This document shows positions 5,432 through 7,841 of a stretch of DNA of 7,841 bases, in pieces. The stretch lies in the NCBI GenBank assembly GCA_023425865.1, contig JAFABV010000100.1, positions 1 through 7,841 on the forward strand. Direction: 5' to 3'. Source of the DNA: Bacteroidota bacterium (GTDB lineage Bacteria > Bacteroidota > Bacteroidia > Bacteroidales > Bacteroidaceae). The position numbers and the translations under genes are program-made. Position 1 is the stretch's first letter, and every line of letters starts with the position of its first letter. The notes under the pieces were generated by a model. It did not search any database, was not told the origin of the DNA, and was given only the letters and a program-made list of their open reading frames with translations.

Positions 5432-5461
5432 CAAAGTTACTTCATAAATTACTCTTTCAAT
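5432..5461 (-). promoter_or_regulatory. Orphan minus-strand promoter
   Basis: TAACTTTG (5439-5432, minus strand) matches the -7 consensus TAnnTTTG exactly. ATTG (5461-5458) lies 18 nt upstream as a near -33 element. The start point would be about 5428-5425. No protein gene lies downstream on this strand, which is why a small RNA is proposed. Confidence 0.6.
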
Positions 5462-5494
5462 CATAACCCCCATGTTTTTTATTTGCATTTAATA

Positions 5495-6130
5495 CTAATT
5501 ATATTCCTTTCCGTTCCAATTAAGATGCATTAACAAAAACGGAAATTGTAGCCTTCGACGAACCTCTGTATCACATGCAGGCTGAGAAACAGAGACTTCA
5601 AGTTCATCACGATCTGCAAACAGGCGAGCCTGTACCAGTATGGGATCAATAACACCAATAAGGTTGTCAAAATCTTCTTGAGGCATCGTATCCGGGCGAA
5701 CCAACAACTTTGAGCTCAATCGTATGAGTTCGCTTTCCCCCATCAATCTTTTCCCTTCCAATTCGTTCCAATCTTGATTATAGAATCTCACTTCGCTTTC
5801 AGCCGCATCACCCAGCCACGTTTTCACCACGCATAAAATAGAGTCACCCTCTACCGATAACAGTCGCTTGATCTGCATCGACGATGACTTGGTGAGAGTA
5901 AGGTGAATGTAGTTAGCTGTCAAGGTATCCATTCTGCTTTTACCCTGCAAGGTATTGGTCACTTCGCCCTTGAGACCCATGCTTATAAAATTTGGCATTT
6001 CCAAGCGTTGCGTACGGTCAACCAGCATCAGCAAGCTATCAGGCATGGTTTTCCATATCTCTACCATCGACTTGGAAGAGAGTGTGAAGACCTGAACGCA
6101 AAGTAAAGACAATAGTATATATTTTTTCAT
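5495..6130 (-). CDS. DUF3256-like secreted protein of unknown function
   Basis: A 211-residue protein that I recognise as resembling the DUF3256 family, known mainly from Bacteroidales and without a described function. Residues 1-18 form a signal peptide (KKYILLSLLCVQVFTLSS), so the product is probably periplasmic or exported. Family-like segments are IWKTMPDSLLMLVDRTQRLEM (25-45), KGEVTNTLQGKS (54-65), an amphipathic beta-rich middle, and a C-terminal RRRLQFPFLLMHLNWNGKEY (191-210). There is no lipobox and no internal membrane segment. Cys100 and Cys186 remain after cleavage and might pair. The gene appears monocistronic, with a candidate promoter so close to the ATG that the mRNA would be almost leaderless, and no Shine-Dalgarno sequence is visible. 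The next downstream terminator is at 5358-5388. The family call comes from pattern memory and needs a profile search. Confidence 0.8.
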   Translation of the reverse strand: MKKYILLSLLCVQVFTLSSKSMVEIWKTMPDSLLMLVDRTQRLEMPNFISMGLKGEVTNTLQGKSRMDTLTANYIHLTLTKSSSMQIKRLLSVEGDSILCVVKTWLGDAAESEVRFYNQDWNELEGKRLMGESELIRLSSKLLVRPDTMPQEDFDNLIGVIDPILVQARLFADRDELEVSVSQPACDTEVRRRLQFPFLLMHLNWNGKEYN

Positions 6131-6135
6131 GTGTG

Positions 6136-6167
6136 CAATATTAGCTTTTTATTTTGAAATGAGCAAA
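6136..6167 (-). promoter_or_regulatory. Candidate promoter of the DUF3256-like gene
   Basis: On the minus strand TTTG (6167-6164) is followed after exactly 20 nt by TAATATTG (6143-6136), one base off TAnnTTTG. The predicted start, near 6132, is only about two bases before the ATG (6130). That implies a leaderless or nearly leaderless mRNA unless another promoter is used. Confidence 0.45.
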
Positions 6168-6237
6168 CATTGCAGGAATTAAATGGCAAGAAAACGAATG
6201 AAACATTGAAGCATTGGGGGACTTCCATCCATGCTCT

Positions 6238-6429
6238 TTATTCTTCATCCCATAGGTTCACATTATCTGGGAAGTTGTCCGCTTCATCGAATGTTTCGTG
6301 CTCTTTACCAAGTTGGAAAGTGACACTAAGCTGCTTATTATTGAGATTTGGGGGCTCGGAAGTTTGCATAATGGCAGAGCCCCAAACTATTGTGTAGATC
6401 CGTACAGATGGCTTGATATATTGTTTCAT
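6238..6429 (-). CDS. Small 63-residue protein, unknown function
   Basis: A short gene starting 20 bp after the stop of the surface-protein gene on the same strand, so it is likely cotranscribed and perhaps translationally coupled; no Shine-Dalgarno sequence is visible. The N terminus MKQYIKPSVRIYTI resembles the (K)KYxKPxxxxx start of many small unannotated Bacteroidota proteins. A middle segment, WGSAIMQTSEPPNL (16-29), follows, and an acidic tail ends in NLWDEE (58-63). There is no signal peptide, membrane segment or known domain. From memory, similar short proteins with a KPxxx head and an acidic tail are common beside Prevotella surface-protein genes, but I know of no established function. 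The reading frame, the tight spacing and the family-like head support a real gene. Confidence 0.65.
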   Translation of the reverse strand: MKQYIKPSVRIYTIVWGSAIMQTSEPPNLNNKQLSVTFQLGKEHETFDEADNFPDNVNLWDEE

Positions 6430-6449
6430 AGGGTTGAGTTGATATTCTA

Positions 6450-7619
6450 TTACCGGTTAAGATATTTTCTTCCATTAATAATGACCAGTCCTTTGTAGCT
6501 ATCATCAACCTGCTGCCCATAAGGGTTATAGCGTTTTGTCCCTGGACGATAGCCCGTTTGTTTTACAGACGTGGCAGACAGTATACCCGTGGTCAGGCCA
6601 TCAAAACGGAATCCGGAAGCGAATTTCGCTGAGTTACTCTCGGGCAAAGCCAAATAAGCCTTGTGTGCACCATTGGTAAAAGCGCCACCATTGTCCGCGC
6701 CCCAAAAGAAGCCCACCTGGGTTACGTCGGTCGTATCTATGGCAAGAAAATAATAGCATTTACCACCAGTAGTGCGCTCTGCCACATCCGAGCCCCGAAG
6801 AAGATTACTCGCGTCAGACTCGCCAGCAAGTTGCGAAAGCTCAAAAGTATAAACTCCCGATGCGCCGCGAAGCACCACACCGGTAGCCTTGGGTAGTGTT
6901 GCGCCAGCAGCATATACTTTACTCCATACTATATTCTCGCCTTCGAGCGCCACGGTATTGGCCGTAAGCCCTTCGGGTACAACTAACGCATTGTCGCCAT
7001 AATATAGCGTAGAATAACCGCTACTACCAATGGTGACCGTTGGGCCAGAGATTTTTTTGTACAGCTGCACTCTGGAACTAGAAACTTTGTAACAACCAAA
7101 ATTAATAGAAGTTCTTACAGAATTTCTTCGGACGAAAAAATTACCAGTGTAACTCTTCTCGCAAGGAGTTATGAGTGAACCGTTACTCATCGTTCCACTA
7201 TCCCGTTCAAAAGTTATTTTCCAATTGATATTGGTCCCATTAATTCCTGATGGAGGAATGGATAACAGAACATTATCTAACTTTGACTCTGACGTATTGA
7301 CGCCAAGGTATACATTGTTAGTCCGATCGAATAATGTCCAATTATCCATTACCCCACCAAGTTCGAAAACTGTAGCTGTTTTTACATCCTTAATCGTGTC
7401 ATCACGTACAGAGATTGTGTCTGATGAGCTTCTGACTCCTTGAGCATCTGATTTGTTACGAAGGACCCAGAAAGAACCAATATACCAGTGGCCTATAATC
7501 ACCTGGTCACCAGCCTTAAGCTCATTCACACTATCCACCCTAACAAAGATTTGTGCATTAGAATGGATAAGCGGTGATAACACGGCTATTAAGGCAAATA
7601 GTAGTTTACGATGCTTCAT
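6450..7619 (-). CDS. Secreted surface protein with Prevotella-style C-terminal tail
   Basis: A 389-residue exported protein. Residues 1-22 are a signal peptide (LLFALIAVLSPLIHSNA-Q). Residues about 24-190 begin FVRVDSVNELKAGDQVIIG, a motif typical of Bacteroidota extracellular domains, and end at VQLYKK. Residues about 193-345 form a second unit that starts TVTIGSSGYSTLYYGDNALVVPEG and includes KATGVVLRGASGVYTFEL, a module common in Prevotella surface proteins. The C terminus reads YNPYGQQVDDSYKGLVIINGRKYLNR (364-389). It resembles the short 'YNxxGQxV...KGxxIxNGKK' tails of Bacteroidota secreted proteins, some of which are type IX secretion signals; whether this one is recognised is uncertain. 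By eye the N-terminal half is clearly richer in A+T than the C-terminal half, as if two modules were joined. It has a near-perfect promoter at 7647-7678 and probably heads a two-gene operon with the 63-residue gene. The function is unknown; there are no catalytic motifs. Confidence 0.82.
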   Translation of the reverse strand: MKHRKLLFALIAVLSPLIHSNAQIFVRVDSVNELKAGDQVIIGHWYIGSFWVLRNKSDAQGVRSSSDTISVRDDTIKDVKTATVFELGGVMDNWTLFDRTNNVYLGVNTSESKLDNVLLSIPPSGINGTNINWKITFERDSGTMSNGSLITPCEKSYTGNFFVRRNSVRTSINFGCYKVSSSRVQLYKKISGPTVTIGSSGYSTLYYGDNALVVPEGLTANTVALEGENIVWSKVYAAGATLPKATGVVLRGASGVYTFELSQLAGESDASNLLRGSDVAERTTGGKCYYFLAIDTTDVTQVGFFWGADNGGAFTNGAHKAYLALPESNSAKFASGFRFDGLTTGILSATSVKQTGYRPGTKRYNPYGQQVDDSYKGLVIINGRKYLNR

Positions 7620-7646
7620 ACGGGTATGTTATATAGGTTAGTATTG

Positions 7647-7678
7647 CAAATATATGAAACAGCGCGTTAGCCTCCAAA
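7647..7678 (-). promoter_or_regulatory. Promoter of the surface-protein gene (Bacteroides type)
   Basis: On the minus strand TTTG (7678-7675) and TATATTTG (7654-7647) are separated by exactly 20 nt, a full consensus match. The start would be near 7643, leaving a leader of about 23 nt. A run of seven A on the minus strand (7689-7695) just upstream could act as an UP-like element. The insertion-sequence end begins about 36 bp upstream of the -33 element. Confidence 0.8.
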
Positions 7679-7714
7679 TAATCTTAACTTTTTTTATTAT
7701 TATGAAGGCAAAAT

Positions 7715-7841
7715 GTAACTATTCAGCGGTGGTAATGGCATGCCAGATTTTCAAACCTCAAACAAGGCTTGAACAGCGTTATATGGAGTTTTTCCGTGTT
7801 TCTTGGCGGTCTCAATGACGGAATGAAGTTCGAGAAAAGCG
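7715..7841. mobile_element. End of an insertion sequence, probably IS66-like (partial)
   Basis: From 7715 the sequence GTAACTATTCAGCGG reads inward towards a converging transposase-like C terminus that stops about 36 bp inside. IS66-family termini typically begin with GTAA, and the family makes 8-bp target duplications; the eight bases just outside (7707-7714, GGCAAAAT) would be the candidate. The other end lies beyond the window, so the boundary and family are tentative. Confidence 0.45.
7751..7841 (-). CDS. C-terminal fragment of a probable transposase (runs off the window)
   Basis: The last 29 codons of a minus-strand gene whose start lies beyond 7841. The visible residues include HSVIETAKKHGKTPYNAVQA, followed by a short hydrophobic end and TGA (7753-7751). 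An IETAKKHGxxPY-type helix near the C terminus resembles IS66-family transposases of Bacteroidota, in which a similar 'TAKxxGxxPYxxL' segment ends the protein. The adjoining GTAA terminus supports this. The fragment is short, so another transposase family, or a non-transposase, is possible. Confidence 0.5.
   Translation of the reverse strand, partial: AFLELHSVIETAKKHGKTPYNAVQALFEV

Noticed and set aside
6338..6520. Minus-strand frame overlapping the 63-residue gene and the end of the surface-protein gene
   Set aside because: It overlaps two better-supported frames and shows no protein-like features.

Overview
The window reads as a chromosomal segment of a Bacteroidota bacterium, most likely Prevotella or a close relative. 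Four things point there. Several promoters fit the Bacteroides-type consensus (TTTG, about 20 nt, TAnnTTTG) rather than the E. coli -35/-10 pattern. There is a DUF3256-like protein. There is a secreted protein with a Prevotella-style C-terminal tail. Many genes lack a clear Shine-Dalgarno sequence. The genus is inference; the phylum is well supported.

Layout from left to right. Positions 1-48 hold the terminator of a gene outside the window, and 49-249 holds no gene. A minus-strand pair follows: an exported Tyr/Gly/Trp-rich low-complexity protein (1920-2867) and, 43 bp downstream, an OmpP1/FadL-type outer-membrane barrel (317-1876) ending in an intrinsic terminator. A 313-bp divergent control region separates them from plus-strand prmA (3181-4059), which has a near-ideal promoter and a strong terminator. 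Next is a plus-strand two-gene operon: an ArsR-family repressor (4271-4633) and a lipoprotein thioredoxin (4667-5140). The gap 5141-5494 holds the thioredoxin terminator and an orphan minus-strand promoter and terminator that together would make an RNA of about 70 nt. On the minus strand come a DUF3256-like secreted protein (5495-6130), a 63-residue small protein (6238-6429) and a secreted surface protein (6450-7619) with a very good promoter. The right edge (from about 7715) looks like the end of an insertion sequence, probably IS66-like, with the last 29 codons of its transposase.

How the parts fit. Most of the window serves the cell envelope: barrel, low-complexity exported protein, DUF3256 protein and surface protein. 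The arsR-thioredoxin operon looks like a self-regulated thiol- or metal-stress module. Two identically built half-site pairs (TTCG-N8-CGAA) lie upstream, and the second one contains the -7 promoter element as its spacer. The thioredoxin gene also has an in-frame internal ATG behind a perfect Shine-Dalgarno sequence, so it may make both a membrane-anchored and a cytoplasmic form. These two points and the orphan small RNA are the most interesting signals here. No CRISPR array, tRNA, rRNA or complete mobile element was seen.
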